Origin: JBOGUF01 sp050696075
Lineage (GTDB): Bacteria; Chloroflexota; Chloroflexia; Thermomicrobiales; UBA6265
Length of the DNA: 48,446 nt
Direction of reading: 5' to 3'
NCBI GenBank assembly: GCA_050696075.1
Contig: JBOGUF010000137.1
Span: forward strand, 1 to 48,446
Under the pieces are notes generated by a model, which saw nothing but the letters and a program-made list of their open reading frames with translations, had not been told where the DNA came from and did no database searches. Positions 40,063 to 48,218 of this stretch are shown here, piece by piece (position 1 is the stretch's first letter; each line of letters begins with the position of its first letter). A program made the translations under genes and the position numbers.

Positions 40063-40605
40063 TTTCGCCTTCCCGGCCTTCCCAGCCTTGCGACGGACAT
40101 ATTCTCCTTCGTAGCGGATGCCCTTGCCCTTGTACGGTTCAGGCGGGCGCACGCGACGAATGCGGGCAGCCTCTTCGCCCACCTGCTGCTTATCAAAGCC
40201 GGTCACGGAGATGCGGTTATTCCCTTCGAGTGTGAACGAGACGCCCTCCGGCGGCGTAATCCGCACCGGGTGAGAGAAACCGACGTTCAACACCAAAGTC
40301 GTGCCGTCCATCGCCGCGCGGTAGCCGACGCCTTGAATCTCAAGGCCCTTCCGGAAGCCGTCCGTGACGCCAACGATCATATTGTTGAGCAGCGACCGCG
40401 TCAGGCCATGCAGCGACCGATTCTGCCGGAGATCGTTCGGCCGGGTAACCGTGATCGTCCCGTCCACTCGTTCGAGCGTGAGCGACTCAGCGAACTTGGC
40501 GCTGAGTTCACCCTTCGGTCCATTGACCACAACCAGGTTCCGATCGTCAATATCAACGTTGACGCCGGCCGGCACAGTTATCGGTTGTCGTCCAATTCGC
40601 GACAT
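40060..40605 (-). CDS. rplF: 50S ribosomal protein L6
   Basis: 181 residues; starts MSRIGRQPITVPAGVNVDID and contains SLHGLTRSLLNNMIVGVTDG, GVGYRAAMDGTTLVLNVGFS and PPEPYKGKGIRYEGEYVRRK. AAGGAG precedes the ATG. L6 lies near the GTPase-associated centre. Confidence 0.97.
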   Translation of the reverse strand: MSRIGRQPITVPAGVNVDIDDRNLVVVNGPKGELSAKFAESLTLERVDGTITVTRPNDLRQNRSLHGLTRSLLNNMIVGVTDGFRKGLEIQGVGYRAAMDGTTLVLNVGFSHPVRITPPEGVSFTLEGNNRISVTGFDKQQVGEEAARIRRVRPPEPYKGKGIRYEGEYVRRKAGKAGKAK

Positions 40606-40651
40606 CTCTGTCTCTCCTTACGCCGGCCGACGCCGACGTCTGCTCCGTCGC

Positions 40652-41050
40652 CTAGAAGACGGTGCAGAGCACCTCGCCGCCGATGCCGCGCCGTCGGGCC
40701 TCGTAGCCGGTCAACACACCTTGCGGGGTGCTCACAATCGCGATTCCCAGGCCGCTCTTGACGCGCGGGATACTGTCCTTTCCGGCGTACACCCGCAGTC
40801 CCGGCTTGCTCACCCGCTTGAGCTCCTTGATCGTGTGGTGCTTGTCGGGACCATAGCGCAGGTTAACCACGAGCTGGTTCTGCGGCTTCTTCTCGATCAC
40901 CTGAAAATCGGCGATGTAGCCCTCTTCCTTGAGGATTTTGGCAATCGCCACCAACACCTTCGTCGACGGCATGGTCGTCTCGGATTTGCGGGCCATCCCG
41001 GCGTTGCGAATCCGAGTGAGCATGTCGCTGATGGGGTCGTTCACACTCAT
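40652..41050 (-). CDS. rpsH: 30S ribosomal protein S8
   Basis: 132 residues with NDPISDMLTRIRNAGMARKS, ILKEEGYIADFQV, RVSKPGLRVYAGKDSIP and GLGIAIVSTPQGVLTGYEAR. S8 is an early 16S rRNA binder and, in enteric bacteria, the repressor of this operon segment. Confidence 0.97.
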   Translation of the reverse strand: MSVNDPISDMLTRIRNAGMARKSETTMPSTKVLVAIAKILKEEGYIADFQVIEKKPQNQLVVNLRYGPDKHHTIKELKRVSKPGLRVYAGKDSIPRVKSGLGIAIVSTPQGVLTGYEARRRGIGGEVLCTVF

Positions 41051-41087
41051 GCGTACGTCTCCGTCCTCCTGGACCGTGGCGACCCGT

Positions 41088-41273
41088 CTACCAACTCGAC
41101 TTCGTCACACCGGGCAACTTGCCCTGCGTCGCCAACTCGCGGAAGCAAATACGGCAGGTGCCGAACTTCCGCATATACGAACGGCTGCGGCCACAGAGTT
41201 TGCAGCGATTCACCTGGCGTGTCGAAAACTTGGGCGGCCGTTGCGCCTTGACGATCCACGATTTCTTTGCCAT
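41088..41273 (-). CDS. rpsN: 30S ribosomal protein S14, zinc type
   Basis: A 61-residue short form with zinc ligands CKLC and CRIC (KLCGRSRSYMRKFGTCRICF). Zinc-type S14 is common in Gram-positive bacteria, Thermus and Chloroflexota; enteric bacteria have a longer cysteine-free form. It follows rplE as usual. Confidence 0.97.
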   Translation of the reverse strand: MAKKSWIVKAQRPPKFSTRQVNRCKLCGRSRSYMRKFGTCRICFRELATQGKLPGVTKSSW

Positions 41274-41289
41274 TGGCTTCCTGGTCTCC

Positions 41290-41838
41290 TTAGTTCTGCG
41301 TGCGCGCGAACGGCATACCCAACAGCGCCAGCAGCCGTCGCCCTTCTTCGTCGGTCTTCGCGGTCGTCACGATGCTGATCTCGAGACCGCGCGTCTTGTC
41401 GATCTTGTCGTAGTCGATCTCCGGAAAGACGATTTGCTCCCGCAGACCGAGCGTGTAGTTCCCACGTCCATCGAACGAATTGGGCGAAACACCGCGAAAG
41501 TCGCGGATTCGCGGCAGCGTGATGCTCGTCAGCCGGTCATAGAACTCGTACATGCGCTGGCCACGCAACGTGACCATCGCGCCGACCGGCATACCGGCGC
41601 GCAGCTTGAACGCGGCAATCGACTTTTTCGCGCGCGTCACCACCGGTTTCTGCCCGGTGATCTGCGCCAAGTCACCAACCGCGGCCTCGATCGCGCGGGC
41701 GTTTTGAATCGCCTCGCCTAGACCAATATTGACGACGATCTTTTCGAGCTTGGGTACTTGCATCACGTTCTTGTACCCGAACTCGTTCTGTAACTCCGGA
41801 ACAAGCTCGCTCCGGTATCGATCCAACAATCTCGCCAT
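41290..41838 (-). CDS. rplE: 50S ribosomal protein L5
   Basis: 182 residues with FGYKNVMQVPKLEKIVVNIG, AFKLRAGMPVGAMVTLRG, LTSITLPRIRDFRG and the C-terminal TDEEGRRLLALLGMPF. L5 binds 5S rRNA. AAAGGAG precedes the ATG. The 111-base gap to rplX has no full heptamer array; only TAACGGCTAG at the rplX stop resembles one. Confidence 0.97.
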   Translation of the reverse strand: MARLLDRYRSELVPELQNEFGYKNVMQVPKLEKIVVNIGLGEAIQNARAIEAAVGDLAQITGQKPVVTRAKKSIAAFKLRAGMPVGAMVTLRGQRMYEFYDRLTSITLPRIRDFRGVSPNSFDGRGNYTLGLREQIVFPEIDYDKIDKTRGLEISIVTTAKTDEEGRRLLALLGMPFARTQN

Positions 41839-41949
41839 CGCGGGCTCCTTTCACTACCTTCGGAGTTCGTCGCCTGGGTGTTCCCGCCTGGTCCGCCATC
41901 CGTGGGCGCTCAGGCCACCCTTCAATTACCCGGCGATCCGCTCTAGCCG

Positions 41950-42276
41950 TTAGTCGTCGCTTGGCCGCGCGATCGTCGCATCGCATTTCTTGCAATAGCG
42001 CTCATTCTTCTCCGCCTCGTTCTTGCGAATGCCCACCCGCGTTGCCTGATTGCAATTCGGGCAGATGAGCATGAGCTTCGAAAGGTGGAGCGGCGCCTCG
42101 ACTTCGACGCGACCGGCCTGCCGCGCCCGTCCCCGCTTGATGTGCTTGATGACGATGTTGACGCCTTCGATGATCACGCGGTCCTCGCCCACCAGATTGA
42201 CCCGGACCTTGCCGGTCTGGTTCTTGTTCTTCCCGCTGATCACCACGACTTCATCGCCGCGCCGGATCTTTTGCAT
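41950..42276 (-). CDS. rplX: 50S ribosomal protein L24
   Basis: 108 residues; a KOW motif (RGDEVVVISGKNKNQTGKV) is followed by VNIVIKHIKRGR and a C-terminal zinc-ribbon-like CPNC and CKKC pair, as in many non-proteobacterial L24 proteins. L24 initiates 50S assembly. Confidence 0.96.
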   Translation of the reverse strand: MQKIRRGDEVVVISGKNKNQTGKVRVNLVGEDRVIIEGVNIVIKHIKRGRARQAGRVEVEAPLHLSKLMLICPNCNQATRVGIRKNEAEKNERYCKKCDATIARPSDD

Positions 42277-42309
42277 GGCGTTTTCGCCCCTCCTTCTTCC
42301 AGGCGGCGC

Positions 42310-42678
42310 CTAGAGCACTTCGGGCGCGAGCGAGACGATGCGCATAAACTGACGCTCACGCAATTCGCGACCGACCGGTCCAAAGATGCGCGTCCCACGC
42401 GGATTGCCCTGCGGATTGATCAACACCGCCGCATTGTCGTCGAACTTGATGTGGCTCCCGTCCGGCCGACCGTACTCCTGGGCCGTCCGCACGATCACCG
42501 CGCGTACAACTTCGCCCTTCTTGACGCCGGCATTCGGTTGCGCCTGCTTGACCGCGGCGATGATGATGTCGCCAACTCCGCCGTATTTGCGCGCCGAGCC
42601 GCCGAGGACGCGGATGCACATGATCTCCCGGGCGCCGCTGTTGTCGGCCACCTTGAGCCGTGTTTGTGGCTGAATCAC
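42310..42678 (-). CDS. rplN: 50S ribosomal protein L14
   Basis: 122 residues with IQPQTRLKVADNSGAREIMC, GDIIIAAVKQAQP, NPRGTRIFGPVGRELRE and MRIVSLAPEVL, exactly the standard length. The start is GTG at 42678, placed by GAGGAG six bases before; the open frame extends further upstream without L14 character. Confidence 0.96.
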   Translation of the reverse strand: MIQPQTRLKVADNSGAREIMCIRVLGGSARKYGGVGDIIIAAVKQAQPNAGVKKGEVVRAVIVRTAQEYGRPDGSHIKFDDNAAVLINPQGNPRGTRIFGPVGRELRERQFMRIVSLAPEVL

Positions 42679-42697
42679 CGCTCGCTCCTCTGCCCGC

Positions 42698-43021
42698 TTA
42701 GATCTCGACGCCGCGCTGAATAATCTCGCGGACGATCCATCGCTTGCGCTTGGAGAGCGGCCGCGTTTCCTCGATCCGCACGATGTCGCCCGGCTTACAC
42801 GCGTTTTGCTCGTCGTGCGCCATGAACTTGCTCGTGCGGGTAATCCGCTTGTGATACAGCGGATGCCGACGCACGTACTCGACGGCGACGACGACGGACT
42901 TGTCCATCTTGTCACTGACCACCCGCCCGACCTTCTGCGTGCGTGGCTTCTGGGCGCGCATCACCGGTGCATCGGCGGTTGGGGCCCCGGCGGTTCCGGT
43001 TGTGGCCTGTTCGTCTACCAT
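42698..43021 (-). CDS. rpsQ: 30S ribosomal protein S17
   Basis: 107 residues, while S17 usually has about 85. The core is GRVVSDKMDKSVVVAVEYVR, HPLYHKRITRTSKFMAHDE and GDIVRIEETRPLSKRKRW. The extra is an N-terminal Ala/Thr/Pro-rich stretch of about 25 residues that is probably disordered. Confidence 0.96.
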   Translation of the reverse strand: MVDEQATTGTAGAPTADAPVMRAQKPRTQKVGRVVSDKMDKSVVVAVEYVRRHPLYHKRITRTSKFMAHDEQNACKPGDIVRIEETRPLSKRKRWIVREIIQRGVEI

Positions 43022-43036
43022 GCTCGTCCTCGTTCC

Positions 43037-43273
43037 TTAGGCCTCGGCCTGGTCGGCGCCTGCCAGCGCGGCCCGCATTGCCGCGTCCAAGCGCCGCTCG
43101 GTGCGAATCGTGTGGATCCGCGCGATGTCCTTGCGGATCTGGCCAATACGCGCGGTGCCGGTCAGTTTGCCAACCGCTTCTTGAAACCGCAGATTGCGCC
43201 ACTCGGTATGCAACTCTTGGAGCGTCTCCTCGAGTTGCGGTTCCGTCATCGCGCGAAGCTCGGCGGGCCTCAT
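43037..43273 (-). CDS. rpmC: 50S ribosomal protein L29
   Basis: 78 residues, helical: MRPAELRAMTEPQLEETLQE, LRFQEAVGKLTGTARIGQ, IRKDIARIHTIRTER. The ATG overlaps the rplP stop codon as ATGA. A short Ala-rich C-terminal tail follows the normal end. Confidence 0.95.
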   Translation of the reverse strand: MRPAELRAMTEPQLEETLQELHTEWRNLRFQEAVGKLTGTARIGQIRKDIARIHTIRTERRLDAAMRAALAGADQAEA

Positions 43274-43716
43274 GCGACCTCTTCCTCCTCGGCCGCCGGC
43301 GCGCCCGGCGTCTGCCGTGTCAATACCTTGCACTTCATCGGCATCTTCATCGCCGCGCGGCGCAACGCTTCAGTCGCCAACGCCTCGGAGACACCGCCGA
43401 CCTCGAAGAGCATGCGACCTGGTTTGACCACGGCCACCCAGTATTCCGGGTTGCCCTTGCCCGAACCCATGCGCGTCTCGGCCGGCTTCTGCGTTACCGG
43501 CTTATCGGGAAAGATCCGAATCCAGACCTTTCCGCCACGCTTCAAGTAGTTCGTGATCGACCGCCGGGCGGCTTCGATCTGGCGACTGGAAACCCAGGCC
43601 GGCTCAAGCGCCTGCAACGCGTACTCACCGAAGACGATGGTCGAGCCACGGATGGCTTTCCCCTTCATTCGCCCCCGCATCATTTTGCGGTGCTTGGTTC
43701 TCTTCGGCATCAACAT
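43270..43716 (-). CDS. rplP: 50S ribosomal protein L16
   Basis: 148 residues with MPKRTKHRKMMRGRMKGKA, VFGEYALQALEPAWVSSRQI, GKVWIRIFPDKPVTQKPAET and KGNPEYWVAVVKPGRMLFE. L16 lies near the A site. The start is ATG 43716 or the ATG two codons later; GGAG lies upstream. A short Glu-rich tail ends the protein. Confidence 0.97.
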   Translation of the reverse strand: MLMPKRTKHRKMMRGRMKGKAIRGSTIVFGEYALQALEPAWVSSRQIEAARRSITNYLKRGGKVWIRIFPDKPVTQKPAETRMGSGKGNPEYWVAVVKPGRMLFEVGGVSEALATEALRRAAMKMPMKCKVLTRQTPGAPAAEEEEVA

Positions 43717-43754
43717 CGGTATTGTGCTCCTGTCGGTGCGGTCCGAGGACCGCC

Positions 43755-44441
43755 CTATCCGGCGGACGTCGCCGCCAGATCGGCCGTGAGCGTCGCTTCG
43801 GTGACAGGCGCCCGCTCCGGCATCACGTCACCCTTGTAGACCCAGACTTTGACGCCGATCCGCCCATAGGTCGTGTGGGCGTGGACGACGGCGAAGTCGA
43901 CGTCGGCCCGGATCGTCTGCAACGGAACCCGGCCGTCCATCTCAGTCACCGACCGGCTCATTTCGGCGCCACCCAAGCGGCCAGACAATCGAATCTTGAC
44001 GCCCTTCGCTCCGCGCCGCATCGCGGTCTGAACTGCATGCTTCATCGCGCGCCGGTACGAGACACGACGCGCGATCTGCTCGGCGATGCTCTCGGCGATC
44101 AACCGCGCGTTGGTCTCAGGCACCTTGATCTCTTCGATCTTGAGATGCACCTTCTTGCCGACTTCCCGCTCCAACATCTGGCGGAGTCGTTCGACGTTCG
44201 CCCCCTGCTTGCCGATCACGATGCCCGGCTTTGAGGTGAACAAGGCCACGTCGACCTTGTTCGCCGACCGCTCGAGCTCAATCTTGGCAATGCCGGCGCG
44301 GGTTAGCTCGCGCATGATGAGCCGACGAATATGCAGGTCCTCGTGGAGCTGCTCAGTGTAATTGCGCTCGGCGAACCACTTGGACTCCCAGTCGGTGACG
44401 ATGCCCAAGCGGAAGCCGACCGGATTGACTTTACGACCCAT
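43755..44441 (-). CDS. rpsC: 30S ribosomal protein S3
   Basis: 228 residues; MGRKVNPVGFRLGIVTDWES, a KH domain with GIVIGKQGANVERLRQML, and the C-terminal GVKIRLSGRLGGAEMSR and TTYGRIGVKVWVYKGDV are standard. S3 helps unwind mRNA at the entry site. It starts two bases after the rplV stop codon. Confidence 0.97.
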   Translation of the reverse strand: MGRKVNPVGFRLGIVTDWESKWFAERNYTEQLHEDLHIRRLIMRELTRAGIAKIELERSANKVDVALFTSKPGIVIGKQGANVERLRQMLEREVGKKVHLKIEEIKVPETNARLIAESIAEQIARRVSYRRAMKHAVQTAMRRGAKGVKIRLSGRLGGAEMSRSVTEMDGRVPLQTIRADVDFAVVHAHTTYGRIGVKVWVYKGDVMPERAPVTEATLTADLAATSAG

Positions 44442-44443
44442 GG

Positions 44444-44797
44444 CTAACGGCCTCCTCTAGCGTTCGGCCGGTCCTCGGCGACGACCGTAATGCTGCAACT
44501 TCGCTTCAAGATTCGGCCGACGCGGCCGCGAGCCTTTGGCTTGAACCGCTTCATCGTCGGGCCGTCATCGACCCAAATCGCCTTGATCCAGAGTTCCTCC
44601 GGATCAAGGTCATAGTTGTTCTCCGCGTTGGCGGCGACGGACTTCATCAACCGCTCTACTTCAACCGCGGTCTTTTGCGGCATGAATTTGAGCTGCGACT
44701 GCGCGTCGAGCACCCGCTTGCCACGGACGGTGTCCACCACAAGTCGCGCCTTGCGCGGCGACACCCGAACTCGCCCAAGACTGGCTCTCACTTCCAC
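44444..44797 (-). CDS. rplV: 50S ribosomal protein L22
   Basis: 117 residues with RVRVSPRKARLVVDTVRGK, LMKSVAANAENNYDLD and the tunnel loop MKRFKPKARGRVGRILKRSC, which is where macrolide-resistance changes occur. Standard length and order. Confidence 0.97.
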   Translation of the reverse strand: MEVRASLGRVRVSPRKARLVVDTVRGKRVLDAQSQLKFMPQKTAVEVERLMKSVAANAENNYDLDPEELWIKAIWVDDGPTMKRFKPKARGRVGRILKRSCSITVVAEDRPNARGGR

Positions 44798-44819
44798 CCG
44801 TCACATCCTTCCAGACGGC

Positions 44820-45101
44820 CTAACGCCGCGACCGCCGGTCGGCGTCTTTGCCGTGACCGCGGAAGGTGCGGGTCGGCGAAAACTCGCCCAGCTTGTGGCC
44901 AACCATTTGCTCGGTGATGAAGACCGGCACGTGTTGGCGACCGTTATGCACGGCGATCGTGTGACCGACCATGCCGGGAAAGATCGTGCAATCCCGCGCC
45001 CAGGTCCGGATCACCCGCCGGTCATTCGTCCGGTTCAGTCCGTCAACCTTCTTCTGCAACTTGGGGTCGATGTACGGCCCCTTCTTCGATGACCTCGACA
45101 T
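44820..45101 (-). CDS. rpsS: 30S ribosomal protein S19
   Basis: 93 residues with MSRSSKKGPYIDPKLQKKV, RVIRTWARDCTIFPGMVGHT, VPVFITEQMVGHKLGEFSPT and RTFRGHGKD. S19 pairs with S13 in the 30S head. A heptamer array lies upstream, towards rplB. Confidence 0.97.
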   Translation of the reverse strand: MSRSSKKGPYIDPKLQKKVDGLNRTNDRRVIRTWARDCTIFPGMVGHTIAVHNGRQHVPVFITEQMVGHKLGEFSPTRTFRGHGKDADRRSRR

Positions 45102-45112
45102 CTGTTCCTCCG

Positions 45113-45197
45113 AGCTTCTAGCTCTTAGCTCCTAGCCGTTAGCTTCTGGCCCTCGCTATCGCCTTAGAAGGCTAGCGGCTAGAGGCTCGTGGCTAGC
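45113..45197. repeat. Two-armed heptamer array (AGCNNNT type) between rplB and rpsS
   Basis: The left arm is five 7-mers, AGCTTCT, AGCTCTT, AGCTCCT, AGCCGTT, AGCTTCT (45113-45147). The right arm is four, GGCTAGC, GGCTAGA, GGCTCGT, GGCTAGC (45170-45197), which pair imperfectly with the left arm. The array starts six bases from the rplB stop codon. Confidence 0.82.
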
Positions 45198-45203
45198 TGC
45201 CCA

Positions 45204-46043
45204 TTACCGGCTTCGTCCGCGATTTGCCGGGCGATGGCGGACGATCATGTTGTCGGTGCGCTTGCTATTGCGCGTGCGCTTGAACGCGGGCTTGCCCCAC
45301 TTCGTCTTGGGCTGTCCACCAATCGGGGCCTTGCCTTCGCCGCCCCCGTGCGGGTGGTCGCGCGGGTTCATCGCCGAGCCGCGCACTGTCGGTCGCTTAC
45401 CCATATGGCGCGATCGCCCCGCCTTCCCGATGACGACATTCTCGTGATCGACATTGCCGACCTGACCGAGCGTCGCCATGCATTCGAGCAACACGCGCCG
45501 CACCTCACCGGAAGGCATACGCACCTGTGCATACCTGTCTGCTTTGGCCATAAGCTGGGCAGACGCCCCCGCCGAGCGGACGAGTTGGCCGCCCTTCCCG
45601 GGCCGCAGCTCTATGTTGTGGACCTGCGTACCGACCGGGATATTTCGCAACGGCAACGCATTGCCCACGCGAATCGGCGCCTCCGGTCCCGCGATCACCA
45701 TATCGCCAACCTTTAGGCCCAGCGGCGCCAGCATGTACCGCTTCTCGCCATCGACGTAGAAGAGCAACGCAATCCGCGCGGACCGGTTTGGGTCGTACTC
45801 GATCGCCGCGACCTTCGCCGGAATCGACGTCTTGTTTCGCTTGAAGTCGATGATGCGGTAGAAGCGCTTGTGGCCTCCGCCTCGATGGCGCGTGGTAATG
45901 CGACCGATATTGTTGCGGCCGGCGTGCTTCTTCAATGGCTCGATCAGGTTCTTCTCGGGCTTCTTCTTAGTAATCTCCTCGAAGGTGCTCACGCTCATCG
46001 AGCGGCGACCTGGCGAGGTTGGTTTGTACTTGCGAACCGGCAT
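45204..46043 (-). CDS. rplB: 50S ribosomal protein L2
   Basis: 279 residues with YKPTSPGRRSMSVSTFEEIT, GRITTRHRGGGHKRFYRIID, NIELRPGKGGQLVRSAGASA and the peptidyl-transferase-proximal SAMNPRDHPHGGGEGKAPIG. L2 is needed for subunit association. Standard length. Confidence 0.98.
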   Translation of the reverse strand: MPVRKYKPTSPGRRSMSVSTFEEITKKKPEKNLIEPLKKHAGRNNIGRITTRHRGGGHKRFYRIIDFKRNKTSIPAKVAAIEYDPNRSARIALLFYVDGEKRYMLAPLGLKVGDMVIAGPEAPIRVGNALPLRNIPVGTQVHNIELRPGKGGQLVRSAGASAQLMAKADRYAQVRMPSGEVRRVLLECMATLGQVGNVDHENVVIGKAGRSRHMGKRPTVRGSAMNPRDHPHGGGEGKAPIGGQPKTKWGKPAFKRTRNSKRTDNMIVRHRPANRGRSR

Positions 46044-46064
46044 GACGATCCTCTCTCCCCGCTG

Positions 46065-46376
46065 CTAGACCTGCTCGAAGAGGTCGATATGATGGCCTGG
46101 ATGCAGCGTGACGTACGCCTTCTTCCAGCCACTTTCGTGGCCAACAATGCGCCCACCACGACGACTGGCCATTCGCGATTTCGCCTTCGGCTTGACGTTG
46201 AGCGTGTTGACCGCCTTCACTCGTACGTTGAAGGTCTGTTCAACGGCCTGCTTGATCTGGATTTTGTTCGCGGCTGGGGCGACCTCAAAGGTGTACTGCC
46301 CTTGCTCCATGAGAAAGGTATTCTTTTCAGTAATCAACGGGCGTCGGATGACGTCCTCGACGCGCAATTCGGCCAT
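46065..46376 (-). CDS. rplW: 50S ribosomal protein L23
   Basis: 103 residues beginning MAELRVEDVIRRPLITEKNT, with YTFEVAPAANKIQIKQAVEQ and VKAVNTLNVKPKAKSR. L23 is at the tunnel exit and docks SRP and trigger factor. GGAAGGAG precedes the ATG at 46376, one base after the rplD stop codon; the open frame extends upstream without similarity. Confidence 0.96.
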   Translation of the reverse strand: MAELRVEDVIRRPLITEKNTFLMEQGQYTFEVAPAANKIQIKQAVEQTFNVRVKAVNTLNVKPKAKSRMASRRGGRIVGHESGWKKAYVTLHPGHHIDLFEQV

Positions 46377-46377
46377 C

Positions 46378-47064
46378 CTAGGTCTCCTTCCTGGCTGCCA
46401 TCCGCCGCAGCTTCCACCGGCTCGGCGTGCGCTTCTCGGGCGGCAGCGCCCAAAGCGCTTCGATCGTCTCAATCGACTCAGGAGTGGCCACCAGTCGCTC
46501 GTACTTGAGCACTTCGTGGATGTTGAGATTCGCCGCCAGGATCGTACGCACGTTTGGCAAGTTGCCCGCGGCACGTTCGATTGATGCCGTCTTCTCAGGA
46601 ATCACGATCAGAAACGAACGGGCCGCGGGCAACTTTTCAATGACCGCCTTCATTGCCTTGGTTCGCGGTTCGATCTCCGCCAGATCCCGCACAATCGTGA
46701 GGCGCTCGTCCCGCACTTTTGCTGACAGCGCGGACCGGATCGCCAAGCGCCGCATTTGCCGAGGCATGCGCTGGGTGTACTTCCGCGGATGCGGCCCCCA
46801 GACGACGCCGCCACCCTTCCAATGCGGCGCGCGGATCGAGCCCTGGCGTGCCCGCCCCGTCCCCTTCTGCCGCCACGGCTTGCGACCACCGCCGCGCACC
46901 TCGCCGCGCGTCTTGGTCTGATGGGTGCCGAGTCGCGCATTGGCGTGCTGTCTCACCAGCGCTTGGTGCATCACTGCAATGTTGGGCTCGATGCCCCACA
47001 CGCTTTCGTCCAGCTCATGCTGGGCGACGACCGCGCCCGTTGTGTCGTAAACGTCGACTTGCAT
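46378..47064 (-). CDS. rplD: 50S ribosomal protein L4
   Basis: 228 residues. The tunnel loop TKTRGEVRGGGRKPWRQKGT, GRARQGSIRAPHWKGGGVVW and GPHPRKYTQRMPRQMRR are diagnostic. The C-terminal 20 residues (PPEKRTPSRWKLRRMAARKE) extend beyond the usual end. L4 controls the S10 operon in enteric bacteria; no equivalent leader can be judged here. Confidence 0.97.
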   Translation of the reverse strand: MQVDVYDTTGAVVAQHELDESVWGIEPNIAVMHQALVRQHANARLGTHQTKTRGEVRGGGRKPWRQKGTGRARQGSIRAPHWKGGGVVWGPHPRKYTQRMPRQMRRLAIRSALSAKVRDERLTIVRDLAEIEPRTKAMKAVIEKLPAARSFLIVIPEKTASIERAAGNLPNVRTILAANLNIHEVLKYERLVATPESIETIEALWALPPEKRTPSRWKLRRMAARKET

Positions 47065-47121
47065 CGTTCCGCTCCGTGCTTTCGGCTCCTGGCTCCGTCA
47101 AACGCGGAGCCCGTCCGGGGT

Positions 47122-47757
47122 TTAGCGTTTCTTCTGGCCTTTGATGGCCCGGCGCACGAGCACCAAACCTTTGTTCGGTCCGGGCACGGAGCCCTTGACC
47201 AACAGGAGATTGCGCTCCATGTCTACCCGCAAGACTTGCAGGTTCTGCACGGTTACACGCTCGTCGCCCATATGACCGGCCATGCGGAGCCCCTTAAACA
47301 CCCGGCCCGGAGTCGCGCTCGAACCAATCGAGCCGGGAGCGCGGTGCCGGTCCGACTGACCGTGCGTCTTCGGTCCACCGCTGAACCCGTGGCGCTTTAC
47401 TCCGCCCTGAAACCCGCGGCCCTTTGACGTTCCGGTCACGTCGACGATCTCGCCGATCTCAAAGCTGTCCGCCTTGAGCACCTGTCCAACCTCGAACTCG
47501 GCCACTTCGTCGGCCTTGAATTCGCGGAGGTGTTTCGACATGTATCCGCTGGCCCGTCGATGTCCTTGCTCCGGCCTATTCAGCCGCTTCGAAATGCCGT
47601 AGCCAAGTTGGACAGCCTCGTAGCCGTCGTTCTCCTTCGTGCGAATCTGGGTGACGACATTTGGCTCGCACTCGATTACCGTCACCGGATGCACGACGCC
47701 TGTGTCGTCAAAGATTTGTGTCATCCCGAGCTTGCGCCCGATGAGTCCCTTGATCAT
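47122..47757 (-). CDS. rplC: 50S ribosomal protein L3
   Basis: 211 residues starting MIKGLIGRKLGMTQIFDDTG, with VVTQIRTKENDGYEAVQLGY, GTSKGRGFQGGVKRHGFSGG and KTHGQSDRHRAPGSIG. L3 is an early 23S rRNA binder near the peptidyl transferase centre. GGGGAG precedes the ATG. After its stop codon (47065-47121) there is a worn stretch with units like CGGAGCC and AGGAGCC. Confidence 0.97.
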   Translation of the reverse strand: MIKGLIGRKLGMTQIFDDTGVVHPVTVIECEPNVVTQIRTKENDGYEAVQLGYGISKRLNRPEQGHRRASGYMSKHLREFKADEVAEFEVGQVLKADSFEIGEIVDVTGTSKGRGFQGGVKRHGFSGGPKTHGQSDRHRAPGSIGSSATPGRVFKGLRMAGHMGDERVTVQNLQVLRVDMERNLLLVKGSVPGPNKGLVLVRRAIKGQKKR

Positions 47758-47825
47758 TGGCTCTCCCCTGGTTCCTCAGGAAGCGGTAGAAGCTCCTCGG
47801 CCGTTACCGCATTCAGAGCTTGAAA

Positions 47826-47897
47826 GGCGTTAGGGCTGAAGCGCTAGGCGTTAGAATCTACTTCGTTCGCCCTAATGCCCAACGCCTAGCGCCTCGC
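47826..47897. repeat. Two-armed heptamer array (GGCGTTA type) between rpsJ and rplC
   Basis: The left arm has GGCGTTA, GGGCTGA, AGCGCTA, GGCGTTA (47826-47853). The right arm has CCCTAAT, GCCCAAC, GCCTAGC, GCCTCGC (47870-47897), inverse in sense. The last unit directly abuts the rpsJ stop codon. The loop is about 16 bases. Confidence 0.88.
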
Positions 47898-48218
47898 TCA
47901 CAACTTAATCTCGATATCGACGCCGGCCGGCAGGTTCAAACGCATCAGCGCCCGAATCGTGTTCCCGCTCGGCTCAAGAACGTCGATCAGGCGCTTGTGC
48001 GTCCGAATCTCGAACTGCTCCTGCGAGTCCTTGTCGATAAACGGCGAACGAATCACCGAAAATTTCTCGATGCGCGTCGGCAGCGGCACCGGCCCGGCGA
48101 CCTTGGCGCCGGATGCTTCCGCCGTCTCCACGATCTTTCCCGCCGATTGGTCGAGAATTTTGTGATCGTAGGCCTTGAGCCGGATCCTGATTTTCTGGCT
48201 CGGCTTCCGTGCGACCAT
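47898..48218 (-). CDS. rpsJ: 30S ribosomal protein S10
   Basis: 106 residues with KIRIRLKAYDHKILDQSAGK, VAGPVPLPTRIEKFSVIRSP and EQFEIRTHKRLIDVLEP. S10 also acts as NusE in antitermination. GGAGG lies about five bases before the ATG at 48218. The frame stays open upstream without similarity. It is the first S10-operon gene after tuf. Confidence 0.97.
   Translation of the reverse strand: MVARKPSQKIRIRLKAYDHKILDQSAGKIVETAEASGAKVAGPVPLPTRIEKFSVIRSPFIDKDSQEQFEIRTHKRLIDVLEPSGNTIRALMRLNLPAGVDIEIKL

Noticed and set aside
33833..47897. Heptamer arrays as CRISPR or as ordinary terminators
   Set aside because: Units of 7 bases without spacers are not CRISPR. None is followed by a U-tract, and they lie inside an operon whose downstream genes are essential, so simple termination is unlikely.
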